This document shows positions 1 through 11,556 of a stretch of DNA of 64,000 bases, piece after piece. The stretch is from Elmis aenea. Lineage: Eukaryota; Arthropoda; Insecta; Coleoptera; Elmidae. The stretch spans positions 43,344,970-43,408,969 of the forward strand of contig OX393579.1 of assembly GCA_947652605.1 (NCBI GenBank), read 5' to 3'. Every line of letters begins with the position of its first letter. Within the stretch, counting starts at the first letter, position 1. Position numbers and translations under genes: made by a program. The notes under the pieces are model-generated. The model had not been told where the DNA came from. It made no database searches and saw nothing but the letters and a program-made list of their open reading frames with translations.

Positions 1-157
1 CATTAAAGCTAACAGCATACGCCGTCATCTCAGTGACAGAATGTCACGTAGTTTCTAACCTATATTTTTGGAAAATACTAAAAATTTAAATTGTTTTTAA
101 TTGTATCGCACAAAAAATGTAATAAGCACCTCGGCCAAAACGTACTTTTTCGGCCTT
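1..157 (-). repeat. Left copy of a widely spaced inverted repeat
   Basis: This segment is the reverse complement of 20099-20255. By eye the two agree at roughly 95 percent, with a 2-base indel near 30 and scattered substitutions. The match starts at base 1, so the repeat may extend out of the window. It ends in a GGCC-rich stem-loop zone, as the other copy does on its outer side. It has no coding potential. It is best read as two copies of one dispersed repeat inserted in opposite orientation. Confidence 0.85.
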
Positions 158-229
158 GCCCGTTTGCTGGCCTCGACTACGTCTCGGCCAGCAAACCAGA
201 CGCGGCCAAAAAGGTAACACTTTTTGGCC
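133..229. repeat. Cluster of GGCC-bounded stem-loops
   Basis: Two perfect stem-loops lie side by side: an 11-bp stem 162-172/186-196 with a 13-base loop, and a 10-bp stem 204-213/220-229 with a 6-base loop. An imperfect third stem lies at 133-155. All are bounded by GGCC and carry A/T runs resembling AAAAAGTTAC. The same design recurs at 20273-20352. The function is unknown; it may be a subterminal region of a transposon. Confidence 0.7.
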
Positions 230-1373
230 TTGACACATAAATAACTATTTTTTAGATATTTGTAGTTACGGTTCTCAAAAATGTACGTGTTTTAAAAATC
301 AGATACAATTAGAATTGCAGCACTTAAAATTCAAGATTGTTTATGGACCAGTATTACCTATGACACACAATACTAGTTTTTCACAAAACCACTTGTTAAT
401 TATTGTCTTCCAAGAGGTAATTTTTGAAAACTATCCCGTCAGGGACCAAAGTGTCGAATACAGGTTTGATTCTACATGATACACATTTCGTTAAATCAGT
501 AAAAAAATATGCATTTATGTGGTTTATAAAAAGCTAATATTGTTTGTCCAACTCCTAAAACGTCTTAAAGATCTGCAAAACTTTAATATCGTGTTATTAT
601 TAGCTTTTTTGGTATTTGCTTTTATAGTTTAATTTCCTTTGCATGCTATATTGGATTTTTATACCGTAAGTTATGGTGAATATGATAAATATAAGGTTTA
701 AAATAAAATGATAGTAAAACATTAATTTATCAAGATGGATGACAAAGTGACGAGGTTTTTTAAAGTGCTCCACAAATATTAATTAATGTTACTGAAAAGA
801 GTGGTAATTTGCGCAGTGATTTGAGACAAAATATCCTTACATCAGTTTGTACTATCAAAAAATTAAATAATAAAATTACAAAACGAATTTTTTGAGACGG
901 AAGATAAAATTAAAAATTTGGAAAACAAGCTGTCAATTAATTAAAAACGTGCAGATGAATTAATAGCATTCGAGGCGGTTAACACAAAATCTTTAAAAAA
1001 TAATGGAAGGATATGAATTGTTCCAAAATTACCTCTGCCTACCTTCATAGCCTACTCGAAAATATTGCGTTGCCTAAATAATTTACAATAAGATCGCGAT
1101 ATCTCGAAAAATATCAGTTTTAGGTATAAAACATGGTTAATGTTTTTGAAAGATAATCAAATTTTCTACGAGACTATGTTAAAACATATGGGGCGTTGTG
1201 TTTAAGAAAATTGAGTTAACGATGTTTAAAGTTTCACGAGTTTGACCAACCGTAAAAACACATCCTGTAAAATATTTTTAAAATGTAGCTAGCACAAAGT
1301 GTTAATTAATCTATTGTCAATTTAAATTTCAAACGAAATTCTACTGCCTTTTTAAAGAACTTATAAGTATGTT

Positions 1374-1404
<31 letters not shown>

Positions 1405-2047
1405 ACGGTTGGCTTTAAACACATAAAACCTAAAATAATTTTCTAGTAAATTTTTGGGGGAATCCAAAAATATAAAAATATACAGTGTTCCATTCAAAAT
1501 TTCAAAGTTTGAGTCCATTGTCGGTTGAACCGGAAATCGTATTGCTACCAGTATTTTCAACGAATCCGAAAAATACGATAACGCTTAGATACAAAATTTC
1601 ATTGTCAAATCTATAACGGTGAGTTAGATATTTGTCTGTTTCTATACCTTTGCAGATTCCTTTATAATGGGGCAATAGTTCCGTTGTTAACATACGGAGC
1701 AGCAGTCTGCATAATGGCAATAAGGAAAAGTAAACACAATAGTATGAAGATTGCTTTTGTTATTTTAACATCAACTTTTTATTTTAAATACGGCTGATGT
1801 CAAAATAACAAAAACAAATAAAGGTAGGTAAAATTTATTGACGTACCTATTTCTAATCTACGCAAAAAAGTGCCTCAATAATATCGAAAAATATTTTGAG
1901 ATTGATTTCAAATAAGCAAGTTATAAGCAAAAATCAAAGACTGTTGTGTTTTATTTTTGTACAGTTGCTCTTAAATCATAAATTATTTTGACCCATTTAA
2001 CAGTATCTCTTATTGTTTACGAGATCCTCATCCTATTCACGATAAGT
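230..2047. other. AT-rich stretch without recognisable gene
   Basis: No coding signal was seen. A (TA)n microsatellite of 22 bases lies at 1381-1402. The stretch 1860-2045 resembles the interior of the ACAGGGTG-type repeats; for example AAAAAAGTGCCT near 1865 recurs near 27185. The block at 1090-1280 resembles the repeat block at 19600-20000. Confidence 0.5.
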
Positions 2048-2167
2048 GGGACACCCTGTATCTGAAGGAATACATAAAATAATTTTTTTGGTTAAATTTT
2101 TTTATGGTCCTAAACATTCGATTTATGCAACAATTAGCAAAGGCATACCTAGTGGGACACCCTGTAT
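2048..2167 (-). repeat. Two ACAGGGTGTCCC termini in direct order
   Basis: GGGACACCCTGTAT occurs at 2048-2061 and again at 2154-2167, both showing the minus-strand form of the ACAGGGTGTCC terminus found throughout the window. They look like two nested or tandem truncated ends of the same repeat family. No paired opposite terminus was identified. Confidence 0.6.
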
Positions 2168-2385
2168 ACTAAAACCATGTAATAGCCTAGTTTTTACGTT
2201 TTTACTATAAAAAGTTTTTAAAAGCTGTCTGACGCTCTTCAGGCCTATCTGACCAGTAAGTCTATAAAAATATAACTTATAACCTTATATATTTTACGGC
2301 TTAGAAGTTTTCAATGGTGAGCCTTGCGTTTCGGCCGCAGAGTTTGTAGAATTACACAAATATCCCTTCATATTGTATTTTACGT

Positions 2386-2778
2386 GTGCTTAAACAAAAC
2401 AAATTCGCCGAATTAAAAACTTTGATGATCATTTGTGAGAATAAAACACGTGTATACCCAATTACGTGTGTAATTAAAGCTATAGGGGTACATAATACAA
2501 ACAGCAATTGTAATTTGAAGACTGATACAGTAATATTAAGTACAAAATTGTTTTTGTCGGCACACTGTCATTATCGACATTTAATTATAGGGACTGCAGT
2601 AATACCACAACGGGAAAGATTTCTAACAATGATAAGACATCCGTTATTAACCCCGCTAAACCCTAGAGTTCATAACGCAGTAGCACATTTAATGTGTGGT
2701 GGTGCTAAGTATACGACTCTATACCACTTATGGATCTGGCGATTTAATAACATCAAAAATAAGCTGGTCATGCCATAG
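2386..2778 (+). other. Unidentified 130-codon open frame
   Basis: An open frame of about 130 codons ends with TAG near 2776. It has no ATG at its 5' end (the open stretch begins at a GTG), so it is not a convincing complete gene. The composition is unremarkable and I recognise no domain. No splice-site pair or codon bias marks it as an exon. It could be chance, a decayed TE frame or an exon fragment. Confidence 0.15.
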
Positions 2779-2993
2779 GATGTGACACTATTTCAACATT
2801 ATAACATTTTTACTTTCCTAATATATGTGTATACAAGTAAAACAAATGTGAAATCATTTATTTAATGTGCACCATACATGCTCGAATACATTACAGAAAT
2901 TATTGGTAAATAAGCATTAATCAATATTTCATAAAATACAAAGGCCATGAAAGTACAATAAAAATATCGATAATTATAGACCAATCGATTAAG

Positions 2994-3351
2994 CAGGAAT
3001 GGGGAGTTGGAGTCAGAGTCGGGAGTCGTGAGTCGAGGAGTCGATGCTTTTTGGAGGAGTCGGAAGTTGAAAAAACTATCGACTTCCAACTCTATGATTC
3101 AGCTTTATTTAGGATAAGATAAACACAAAATGAAAACAAAATAACGATATTATCCGAATTTTTTTAAAGAACAAAAACGGGAACAATACTTTGTTTTTTG
3201 TTTAACGGGAACGATTCAATGGTGGTGTTAACCGTTTTTCCTTAATATTCTTTAGTTCAAAGCATTAATGGAAGGAATCGGTTTTAGAAAATACCGTCTC
3301 GGAAATTGAGAGTCGGAAGTCGTTTATTTTTTCGACGACTCCCCATCCCTG
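2994..3351. mobile_element. hAT-like MITE with GGAGTCG subterminal repeats
   Basis: The ends are inverted: CAGGAATGGGGAGT at the left and ACTCCCCATCCCTG at the right, giving a CAGGGATGGGGAGT-type terminus. GAGTCG or GGAGTCG is repeated many times just inside the left end (3005-3075) and again near the right end. This layout is typical of hAT elements, where such repeats bind transposase. No intact 8-bp target duplication remains, so family assignment is inference. The interior is non-coding. Confidence 0.6.
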
Positions 3352-3739
3352 TAAATAACACCTTGTTACAAAGTATTTTAGCGAATAACGTACATCACAC
3401 TTAACGAAAAACTCAAAATAATATGTGTAAATCCTCTGTTCATTCCAATTCTGGTACAAAGGTCATCATTTTCTTTTCACCAAACATAAGGCGTGTGTAT
3501 ACGTATAAAATGGTTTTCTGAGTTCTAAAAGATGTCGATAGGCACTGTTTTGTATTAATGGCGATAAACGAGACAAGAAAATATTAGTTGGCAATGTAAT
3601 GGTTAAAGAATTAAAAACAGAAAAGGACTATTTAGTGGATAAAGATTTGGAACATTTTTTGTTAGAAACAAAAAAGAACAGCCAATACAAGAAAACATTG
3701 ACCACGATGCTTGGGGCTTACAAACAAATTACAAGATAA

Positions 3740-3935
3740 AAGCATAACTAGAAAGTGAAGCTGGCATGAAGAGAAAAAGTTGTCGACTGCTAAGGAATTG
3801 GATGGTGGCAGTAAAAGAGGATCTTGGGCAATTCCAGATCGGAGATTGCAAAAATCTATTAAATGATGGAAGGAAGTCGAGAATAATTATTTTCAAGGCT
3901 TGGACCTTTCAGGCCATCAGCTTTGTTTTATATAT
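3740..3935 (+). pseudogene. LINE reverse transcriptase ORF, C-terminal remnant
   Basis: One frame reads a basic, tryptophan-containing stretch of about 55 residues (RNWMVAVKEDL, then FKAWTF) ending at a stop near 3933. The spacing of NWM.AV..DL, G..N, R and KA resembles the C-terminal tail of RTE/R4-like LINE proteins, which end in RPR..W...V..D...W..A..R..WR....A. Upstream sequence is scrambled and no RT core remains. The assignment is tentative. Confidence 0.35.
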
Positions 3936-4814
3936 TTAATCATAATAAATATTGAACCAAAGGAGAAAGTATACAAAAACAATGTACCATATGTGTTGAT
4001 GTTCTCAAGTTTTGACTGAGTATTGTTCGTATGTTTCAACCACATAATGCTTAAGCTGCTAATATCAATTACCTAAATAAAGGTGCTCCTCTACTCCTTT
4101 TCAGGCTACAGAATTGTTGCAGTTCTCATTAAAACAGCTACATTTGTAAAAACCTGTCAATGCCAATGTACCGCAATCGAGAACTTTAAGACACGTTTAA
4201 TATAATATTTATTTTGTGCAACTTATTTAAACATTGAAGATGCTAAAAAAGTAAAAATTTCAGTCATTACAGGTTAAATTTTCCTAAGGGATTCAAAAAC
4301 GGTTCTGAAAGTAGTTTTGCTTCATTTTATTTCGTTCAACGCATCTAGAAGATAATCCAGAGCGCTGATTTAGCTATGTTGCTGAATCGTCCACTTTGAT
4401 GGTTCTACACATGCACTATAGAATTTTGACCTTTTGCAAACGATAAAATTTGTCAGATGAATATTGGACAAGATGTGGTTCCAGAATATCCACTACGTGT
4501 CGTTCATCCCTCATTCTTACTTCATTCACTGCCGTCCATGATAAGAAATCTTTCCTTATTACATAACTGAATCATCTTTGACGAAATTTATATCAAACAT
4601 GTGCTGTAGACCAGCATACCCATATACCTTTTATATGCTGTAAATACAATTTTGACTTATCTGTACCCAATCATCGATGTCTCAAAAAGCATGGTCTTTG
4701 GCGTATTGTAATCGTACAAGCCGGTGTTTCCTGTTTGACTGGCATCATCGGTTGTGTACCTAAAGAGGTAAATGTACATACTGAATAACTAAAAGTTTAG
4801 TTTGGAGCAATTGT
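3936..4814. other. No recognisable feature
   Basis: I see no coding, repeat or regulatory structure here. The sequence just before 4815 shows no LINE homology, so the next element is truncated at its 5' side near 4815. Confidence 0.5.
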
Positions 4815-5777
4815 GTGGTGCAGTGTGTATCAAGAGGAAGTAACTCTTCTATGACTTTGCCCCTCTCTTCTGGAGGATTGGTCGGTCTCTCTATAAAGCC
4901 GGCCACTTACGATCCAACGCTGCCCCCTCTTCTCTTCAATCTTTACATCTCGGACATTCCCCAACCTAGCCCCAACCATCGTAGGCTACCTACAGTCACT
5001 CTTGCCCAATACGCCGACGACACTGCCGTCTGGTGCTCGGCAAGGTCCTCTGAAATAGCCGGTCGGACTCTGTGGGTCTACCTGCGCTCTTTCCAGTCCT
5101 GGATGAGAGACTGGTTGATCAAGCCGAATCCCGAAAAAACTCAAACCATCCTCTTTCGCCACCCCAACTTCAATCCAGCCCATGTCAATCTTAATTTATG
5201 GGAAACAAACCTCCCCATGTCCGACTCCATAGCGTATCTCGGAATCACGCTTACCACTACCCTCTTGCCCTCCGAAGACCTGTCCAAAACGCTGAAGCGT
5301 GCCCGACACAGAGCCTCACTTCTTTCTATCATCCGAGGCAGATTTACAGGATGCCACCCCAAAACTCTTTTACACACGTACTCCACCTTCATCTGACCCA
5401 TACTCGAATACCGAGCTTTTTTTCTTTCTACCAAGCCCAAACAAATCTCAACCAGAGCCCTTCCGTTCGAAAGGGCCGTGCTGCGAAAATACCTCAGACT
5501 CGACAGGTTTCACCCCTCAAACGAGATACACGCACTTGCCAATACCCTCCCAATCAACGAGAGAATCTCTTCCAATCTAGACCATCACACCACCCGACTC
5601 ATCAACAACAACGTCCCCGGCATAGCCCCACTTCTCTCCATTCCTTCTCCTCCCAACACGCGCAAACCGCGCAAGAAACTTAAACACATTCCCACCATTC
5701 TTCTGACAAAAACCTCCAACCTGCCCCAAATATATCGACTAACAATCGATATCACCCCCGAGCCTTTTCTCTAAACA
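4815..5777 (+). pseudogene. Jockey-clade LINE reverse transcriptase, 5'-truncated
   Basis: This is the distal RT domain and C-terminal region of a non-LTR retrotransposon, which would copy element RNA at a nicked target. Visible in one frame: LLFNLYISDIP, the catalytic box QYADDTAVW (YADD at 5010-5021), KTQTILF, IAYLGITL and the thumb-like LLHTY region. An in-frame TGA at 5394-5396 interrupts the frame, which then continues (PILEYRAFF) to a stop at 5775-5777. The usual GVPQGS box is degraded. The fragment is GC-richer than its surroundings, as expected for a fairly recent insertion into AT-rich DNA. It cannot make a working enzyme. Confidence 0.85.
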
Positions 5778-5861
5778 CCCCCGAGCCTTTTCTCTAAACA
5801 CCCCCGAGCCTTTTCTCTAAAAACACCCCCGAGCCTTTTCTCTAAACACCCCCGAGCCAAT
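5753..5861 (+). repeat. 23-bp tandem repeat at the LINE 3' end
   Basis: About 4.6 copies of a 23-bp unit beginning CACCCCCGAGCC and ending TCTCTAAA run from the last codons of the RT frame into the 3' UTR. Units start at 5753, 5776, 5799, 5824 and 5847; the third has two extra A residues. Because the stop codon lies inside the unit, the repeat overlaps the protein C-terminus. Confidence 0.85.
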
Positions 5862-6046
5862 GCCTCTAACCCAATCATAAACCACTAAACCACTCTCACT
5901 GACGACACAACCCAACATAAGCGCCCGATACTGCGTCATCTGTCTTCTTTCAGAATTCCAAAACTCTAATTTCATCGCCAAAAAGGGACCAAAGTCCCTA
6001 TAAGGGCTGGCCAACACCCCGATCATCATCATCATCAATCATCATC
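5862..6046 (+). mobile_element. LINE 3' UTR ending in an (ATC)n tail
   Basis: GC-richer sequence continues past the tandem repeat and stops in an (ATC)n run at about 6021-6046. A simple-repeat tail rather than poly(A) marks the 3' end of many insect LINEs. This sets the right boundary of the insertion. Confidence 0.65.
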
Positions 6047-6053
6047 CAACGCT

Positions 6054-6193
6054 GCAGTACGATTGTGTTGGATGCGACCAAATTGAAGAGTTTTTAAACG
6101 TGTGTGGGCGCGATCCAACACATTGGACCGAATTGGACGGCAGACAAACAAGTGTCTACTGCAGTACGATCACATCCAACGCAATCGTACTGC
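6054..6193. repeat. Palindromic element with 21-bp arms
   Basis: The arms at 6054-6074 and 6173-6193 are inverted copies with one mismatch and contain GCAGTACGATTG. The 98-bp interior also holds the ATCCAAC/GTTGGAT motif. It abuts the (ATC)n tail of the preceding LINE and may be a small MITE or a target-site hairpin. Confidence 0.55.
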
Positions 6194-6199
6194 GGTCTT

Positions 6200-7667
6200 G
6201 GATCGCGAGTGGCGGGTTTAACGCCTAACTACCCTTAAAATGAAGGGAGTAATTAGTTGGACTCCTATCAAATTAGCCACTGAATACGGTCACCTTTGAT
6301 GAGTACGATTACTCCTCATTTGCTAAACGTTAGGAACTTTCATTAGATAAACAAAGCTATGTACCACATGGGCTGATGTGCTTTATTTTCTGTAGAAACA
6401 ATACTGTTTCCTTAGATTCCGGGCTATCTCTCAAGATGTTTTCGTAATAAATATGCGAGGTACAGTGATGAAGAATGAAAGTTTTTATTACTTTAGTAAC
6501 GCGATAATTTTTGTGGGGTGTGTATATGTGCGGATAAAAAATTTAATATATGTATACACACGTGAAAGGGCCATTTTTGAGAACGAATAAAATAGCTAAA
6601 AATAAAGGGTGTAAAATTGTAGTTTCTTGCAGCCTGTATACAATAGCAGTCTAGAGAGGGCTATTAAGTTGATATACTCAGCTCGTGTATCGGTTACCAA
6701 CAAAACTCCCCGGGAAGACAAAGAATTCCGACCCTCTATACATATGTGAATACATCAGTATAAGAGGCAGTACAAGAAACGAGGTAGATCTGTTAGAAAA
6801 TACACGTCTTTTGATATTTTATTTTAGCATTTACTTGCCGAGGGACAATATATGTATGAATCGATACAAGAAAACTTGGTAATAAAATAAACAGAAAACT
6901 GCTACAATAAATACAACTGACAATGTAAGGTATTTTTTGTGTGTTTGTAGCAAAATTAGACCCTTTTAAAACATAACATTACGTAGCTGTAGATAGTTTT
7001 AATAAAGAATAAATGAGTGCTAATCAAAATGTAAACAGTTTATGCAAGAACAAGTATTTAAAATTAATTTATGAGCAAATGATTTATTTAAAACAATTAT
7101 AGTTTCATGAACATTATATGATGTATAGCGAAATTGTCCTAGCTCGGTAATTTTTTTATTGTTAGCGATAGAGCCGTGGCGTTTGTTACAAAATATTGAG
7201 GGTTTTTAAACTCCTTTCAAATATTTTATTGGTTTTACATTGTAACTTTTGTTTGTTTTATTGCCAGGCCACCTTTCTTAAACATTTCATTTGAAAAATT
7301 TTTATATTGTACAACTCACGATAATCAAACATACGATCAAAGCAGGATGTGCCATAACTTGAAAACAAAGGTTATAGAATGTAATAAGTAATGTTCGCTA
7401 AGCTAAAGTTGTTTGCGTCTTGTAAATTTTTTTAAAATGATTTTATTTTATATACAGGGTGATTGATTGGAACCGTACATTAGAAATATATGGAGGATGA
7501 AGAAGGGTAATGATCTGAAATTTTGGTTCTGGCCATAATGGCATATGATATATTAATTGAACATATTTTCAAGATGGCGGCACTTCCGGAAATACCGGAA
7601 GTTGACATCTACTTTCTTATTTCAAACACAATAGTCTATTTTTTATAGCACGTCATTTTAGAGGGAC
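6200..7667. other. AT-rich stretch; one ACAGGGTG terminus
   Basis: No coding signal. TATACAGGGTGATTG at 7451-7465 opens a repeat-like block that also contains a short palindrome, CTTCCGGAAATACCGGAAG, near 7585. Confidence 0.5.
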
Positions 7668-7885
7668 TTTTTTTTTTTTTTAATTGAGAGTTTTAGGACG
7701 CTTCGACATCTGCGGTCACTAGCGCCCGGGAGGAGGGGGCGGGGAACAAGGATAAGGTGGGTAAGGGTAGAGGGTAGATGGAAGTACTGTTACAGCATTT
7801 GCCTATAGTAGGTAGGGGAAACCACCTGAAACCCCTACGATGACAGACGGCCGCGGGAGAGGTACTTTTGGTAGCATTTCCTATA
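7668..7885 (-). mobile_element. GC-rich retroposed fragment with poly(A), minus strand
   Basis: A GC-rich block of about 190 bp is followed on its left by a 15-base T run (7668-7682), that is, a poly(A) tail when read on the minus strand. A 67-codon frame ends just before the tail on that strand. The sharp composition change plus poly(A) points to a SINE or a 5'-truncated LINE 3' end. I could not name the family. No target duplication was found. Confidence 0.5.
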
Positions 7886-8289
7886 CCCAAGTGCAATCGT
7901 TTTTAGATTTTTGGACATTTTTGAAAATTTTTTGATACATCGTGATGCTTAATATTATTAACCGCCACCATTTTAAAAGCGAAAACGCTCAATTTGAGAC
8001 TATGGATAAAAGAAACCTTGGAGTTCATATTGCAATTTTTGCAATTGACAGATACACTACTTACAGGGTGTCCAAAATTTTATTTTTTAAAATACAATTT
8101 CACACCATTAAAGCTCGTTTTTTTCAAATAAAATGTCCAAATTTTCGAATCCTAATGCAAAATTAAATTCTGCATCAATCTGTCTGTATTAACATTTCCT
8201 ATACCTATCTGCAATAATTTTCGAGTTATTAACGATTTTTTATAAAGTTATAAGAAATAATCTGCGATATATTTAATAAATGTCCAAGG
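7886..8289. other. AT-rich stretch with an ACAGGGTGTCC terminus
   Basis: TTACAGGGTGTCC at 8061-8073 is one more copy of the recurrent terminus. The rest shows no coding signal. The LINE that follows begins abruptly after an unrelated AT-rich sequence near 8290. Confidence 0.5.
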
Positions 8290-9652
8290 GGGGGAAACAT
8301 ACCAACAGATTGGAAAATCTCTCATATAAACTCGATTTACAAAAAAGGAAGTAGAAATGATTGCGAAAACTATAGAGGAATAAGTGTAACGTCGTCTGTA
8401 GGAAGATTATATGGAAGAGTCCTTAAAGAAAGAATAGAGAAAGAAGCTAAAGAAATAGAAGAGCAAAGCGGCTTTAGACCAGGAAGGTCCTGTACAGATA
8501 ATCTATTTACGTTAAAACACTTAGCAGAGAAGAATCTGGCTAAAGGAAGAGAACTCCACGTTACATTTATAGATCTAAAGAAAGCATTCGACTCCGTTCC
8601 CCTCCAAAAACTATGGCTTACCTTGGAACAAGCTGGCATAAATAAAATATATTTAAACGCAGTTAAAACGCTATACAGAGAAAACCAAGCCGTCGCAAAA
8701 GCCGGAAAGCAAGTCTCTCAACCATTCTCGCCTTCGAAAGGAGTAAAACAAGGCTGCTGCCTCTCACCTACACTTTTTTAAAATTTACCTATGTGCGGCC
8801 TTAAAACATTGGACCAGAAAATGCAGTCCGATGGGAGCACTGTTGGGCGAGAGTCCGATATACACGATCCTCTTTGCAGATGATCAAATAGTTATTGCAG
8901 AAGATCAGCAAGATATGACGTACATGCTAAATAAACTTATAGAGGAATACAAGAAGTGGGGACTGGAGGTAAATACAGAGAAAACACAGTATATGGTCAT
9001 AGGTGGAAGAGGACATGACATACAGTTAGACAACGGAACGATAAAAAACGTTAGTCAGTACGAATATCTGGGAGTAACAATATGCGAAGATGGAAGAGAC
9101 GACAAGGACATAATGAAGAAAATAGGCAGAGGAAAGAATATGATAAAAACATTACATCCAATCTTGTGGAATAAAAACCTAACTAGAAAAACAAAAATAA
9201 ATATATTTAAAACGATAATAGAACCAGTATTGACTTATGGGGCGGAGATATGGGTAAGGGACAAATCAATGAATCAAAGACTACTCTCGGCCGAGATGGC
9301 ATATTGGAGAAGATGCTGCGGCCTATCCTTGTACGATCACGTTAGAAATGAGGACATCAGAGATAAAATGAAAATAAAAGGCACTATTATCGATCATATA
9401 AATGAAAAACAGTTAAGATGGTACGGACATCTGCGCAGAATGAAGGAAGAAAGAATACCAATAAAAGTATGGAACTGGACTCCAGCACAAAGAAATAAAC
9501 GAGGGAGACCACGGAAGATGTGGAAAAACAACATAGATGAGGAAATGAAAAAGAGAGATTTACGAGAAGATGACTGGAACGATAAGGATAAATGGCGATT
9601 AGGATGCGAGAAGCGGCAATAGCTACAAATACTCGCTATATATATATATATA
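8290..9652 (+). pseudogene. RTE-like LINE reverse transcriptase, one frameshift
   Basis: A long, well-preserved 3' portion of a non-LTR retrotransposon. In order: fingers NYRGIS, FRPGRSCTDNLF, palm FIDLKKAFDSVP (8566-8601), GVKQGCCLSPTLF, catalytic FADD (8873-8884), EKTQYMVIGG, YLGVTI and the basic C-terminus RWYGHLRRM and KRGRPRKMW, with the stop at 9620-9622. One extra T in the run at 8774-8779 shifts the frame between the QG box and FADD; otherwise both halves are open. It is 5'-truncated near 8290 and ends in a (TA)n tail at about 9638-9652. Both the truncation and the simple tail fit target-primed insertion. The exact clade (RTE, Proto2 or similar) is uncertain. Confidence 0.88.
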
Positions 9653-10221
9653 CATTGTAACATTTTGAAATAGCAAGCCTTGGAAATGACAACAAATGCC
9701 AATATTCAAAAGGTAACTTTATTTTTTCAAATAGAGCATTTCTTAAATGTTTTTTAATTACAAATTATGTTTTTATTCAAAACATCTTTTTTTAGCTAAA
9801 ACTAAACTTTTTTAAAGACGTTTTTACATAACTCTAAAAAAATATTTTGAAATAATACCTACACAAGGTGTTCCTCAGGTTTGGTTCATTTTGCTAAATT
9901 TCATATACGAATAACTTCGTGATTTGTTTCACTGTTTTTGAATGACACTATAATTCATAAAAGTTGCAGAACTGAATCGGTATCATCAATTATTTAGCAA
10001 ATGTGGTTTTAAGGAAAAATAATTCTCAAACGACAGTCGGTGCTTAGCAAATATGTGAGAACACCAAGTAGTTAGACATAATTAACCATAAATTCTAATA
10101 ATTATCTAAGTTTAAGGTCGTTAAAGTCTTGGGGCCGTTTCTACTTGAGGAATAGGTATAAACCACAACTGTTGTAGCCATAGCTACGATACATGGTTAC
10201 CATGAGGCAGTTGTAGTTCAG
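9653..10221. other. No recognisable gene
   Basis: AT-rich sequence without coding signal. It provides the TTA target site (10222-10224) for the Harbinger insertion that follows. Confidence 0.5.
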
Positions 10222-10538
10222 TTATGCCCGGTTTCTCCGACACATCTCAAGATCGAACTTATATAGGGCCGCCTTATATTTAAGACCGTCTCAAGTTACC
10301 AATGCGTTGCACAGAAAACATATTCCGGAATCTGTTAGACATCTCAGCTAAGTTAGAACTCGGTTTGGCAACGTTGCAAGAAGTCGGCACATTTTAGCGG
10401 CAGCTTGAAATGGCTAATTTTCATTGGCCATTTACATCACAGCTGTTAAAACGGCTCCCTGTGACATCTTGTTGTTGCTATCAGCTGTTAGTCACATATA
10501 AAGTTACAGCGGTGTTTATTATTTTATTTTGTGTTGAA

Positions 10539-10614
10539 ATGGCGAAAAAAAAAGAATAAATTATACCATGGAGGAAAAACAATTATTAGTTAGCTTGGTG
10601 GAAGAAAATAAATA
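10539..10614 (+). pseudogene. Harbinger Myb-like protein, N-terminal remnant
   Basis: After an ATG and a lysine run, one frame reads KKRINYTMEEKQLL then SLVEENK before a stop. This is the start of a Myb/SANT/MADF-like helix of the DNA-binding partner that Harbinger elements encode beside the transposase. The A run just after the ATG is out of frame with the rest. The copy B equivalent (57020-57127) reads further and confirms the frame. Confidence 0.6.
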
Positions 10615-10627
10615 AATAGATTATGTA

Positions 10628-11554
10628 TACAGGGTGTTTGAAATTCGAGTTTAAGCATGGGGTTCTCGCTTATTATAATAGCTAGAGTATAGGTTTAAAT
10701 TTGGCAAAGTTGCTAAATTTGGTGCTCATTAATAATCCAAAGAGAAATTGGAAATATCTCAAATGGTGTCCGAGAAAATTAGGAAAAACTGGAAAATACG
10801 ATTTTTGAAAATCGTTTTTAACTCCTTTGGAGTATGAAATATTTGAAATGTGTAAAAACATTGCCGAAGCAACTTTTTAAGCCGAATCGGATGGTAGTCA
10901 CAAATTTTTCTTAGATCGATTCGTTTTTGTTTTATGACAACCAACTTTGTTTTTGCTTATGGGCGCAAGTTTTGCTATTTACATTATCAAATAGCATTTA
11001 TTTTTCTAAATCCATTGATGTATCACACATGGTATTTTACTTTTTCTTTTATTGTCAAATTTCAAAAAATACGTTTTAAACAATAACCATTATAAATCAG
11101 GTTGGTCGGTCATTGTAGTTTATGTTGTTTCCATGACAACCGACCAACAATCTAAAAGTTTTAAAGGCCTGTTAGTCGTAAAAATGAACTTTAATAACGA
11201 AGAAAAACGCGATATGCTGCCCATCAGAAAAAACAAAGTTGGTTGTCTAAAACAAAAACGAATCGACCTAGGAAAAATTTGTGACCACCATCCAATTCGG
11301 CTTAAAAAGTTGCTTGGGCAATGTTTTTACACAGTTAAAATATTTCAAACTCCAAAGGAGTTATAAACGATTTTTAAAAATCGTATTTTCCAGTTTTTCC
11401 TAATTTTCTCGGATACTGTTTGAGATATTTCCAATTTCTCTTTGGATTATTAATGAGCACCAAATTTAGCAACTTTGCCAATTGTAAACCTATACTCTAG
11501 CTATTATAATACGCGAGATCCCCATGCTTAAACTCGAATTTCAAACACCCTGTA
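10628..11554. mobile_element. Long-armed foldback element nested in Harbinger A
   Basis: Inverted arms of about 340 bp (10628-10972 and 11218-11554) surround a spacer of about 245 bp. The ends are TACAGGGTGTTTGAA and its complement. TA lies directly outside each end (10626-10627 and 11555-11556), consistent with a TA target duplication. The insertion cuts the Harbinger transposase frame after its 63rd codon. No protein is encoded; apparent frames in the arms are shadows. Transcribed, it would form a long hairpin RNA. Confidence 0.85.
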
Positions 11555-11556
11555 TA

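Noticed and set aside
2386..2778. Small gene of 130 codons
   Set aside because: It begins without ATG, has no recognised domain and no exon signals; listed only as an unidentified open frame.
5753..5861. A CRISPR-like array
   Set aside because: The units are contiguous 23-mers without spacers, lie in a LINE 3' end, and the DNA is eukaryotic.
7693..7896. Host gene on the minus strand in the GC-rich block
   Set aside because: The adjacent poly(A) run and sharp borders fit a retroposed fragment better than an exon.
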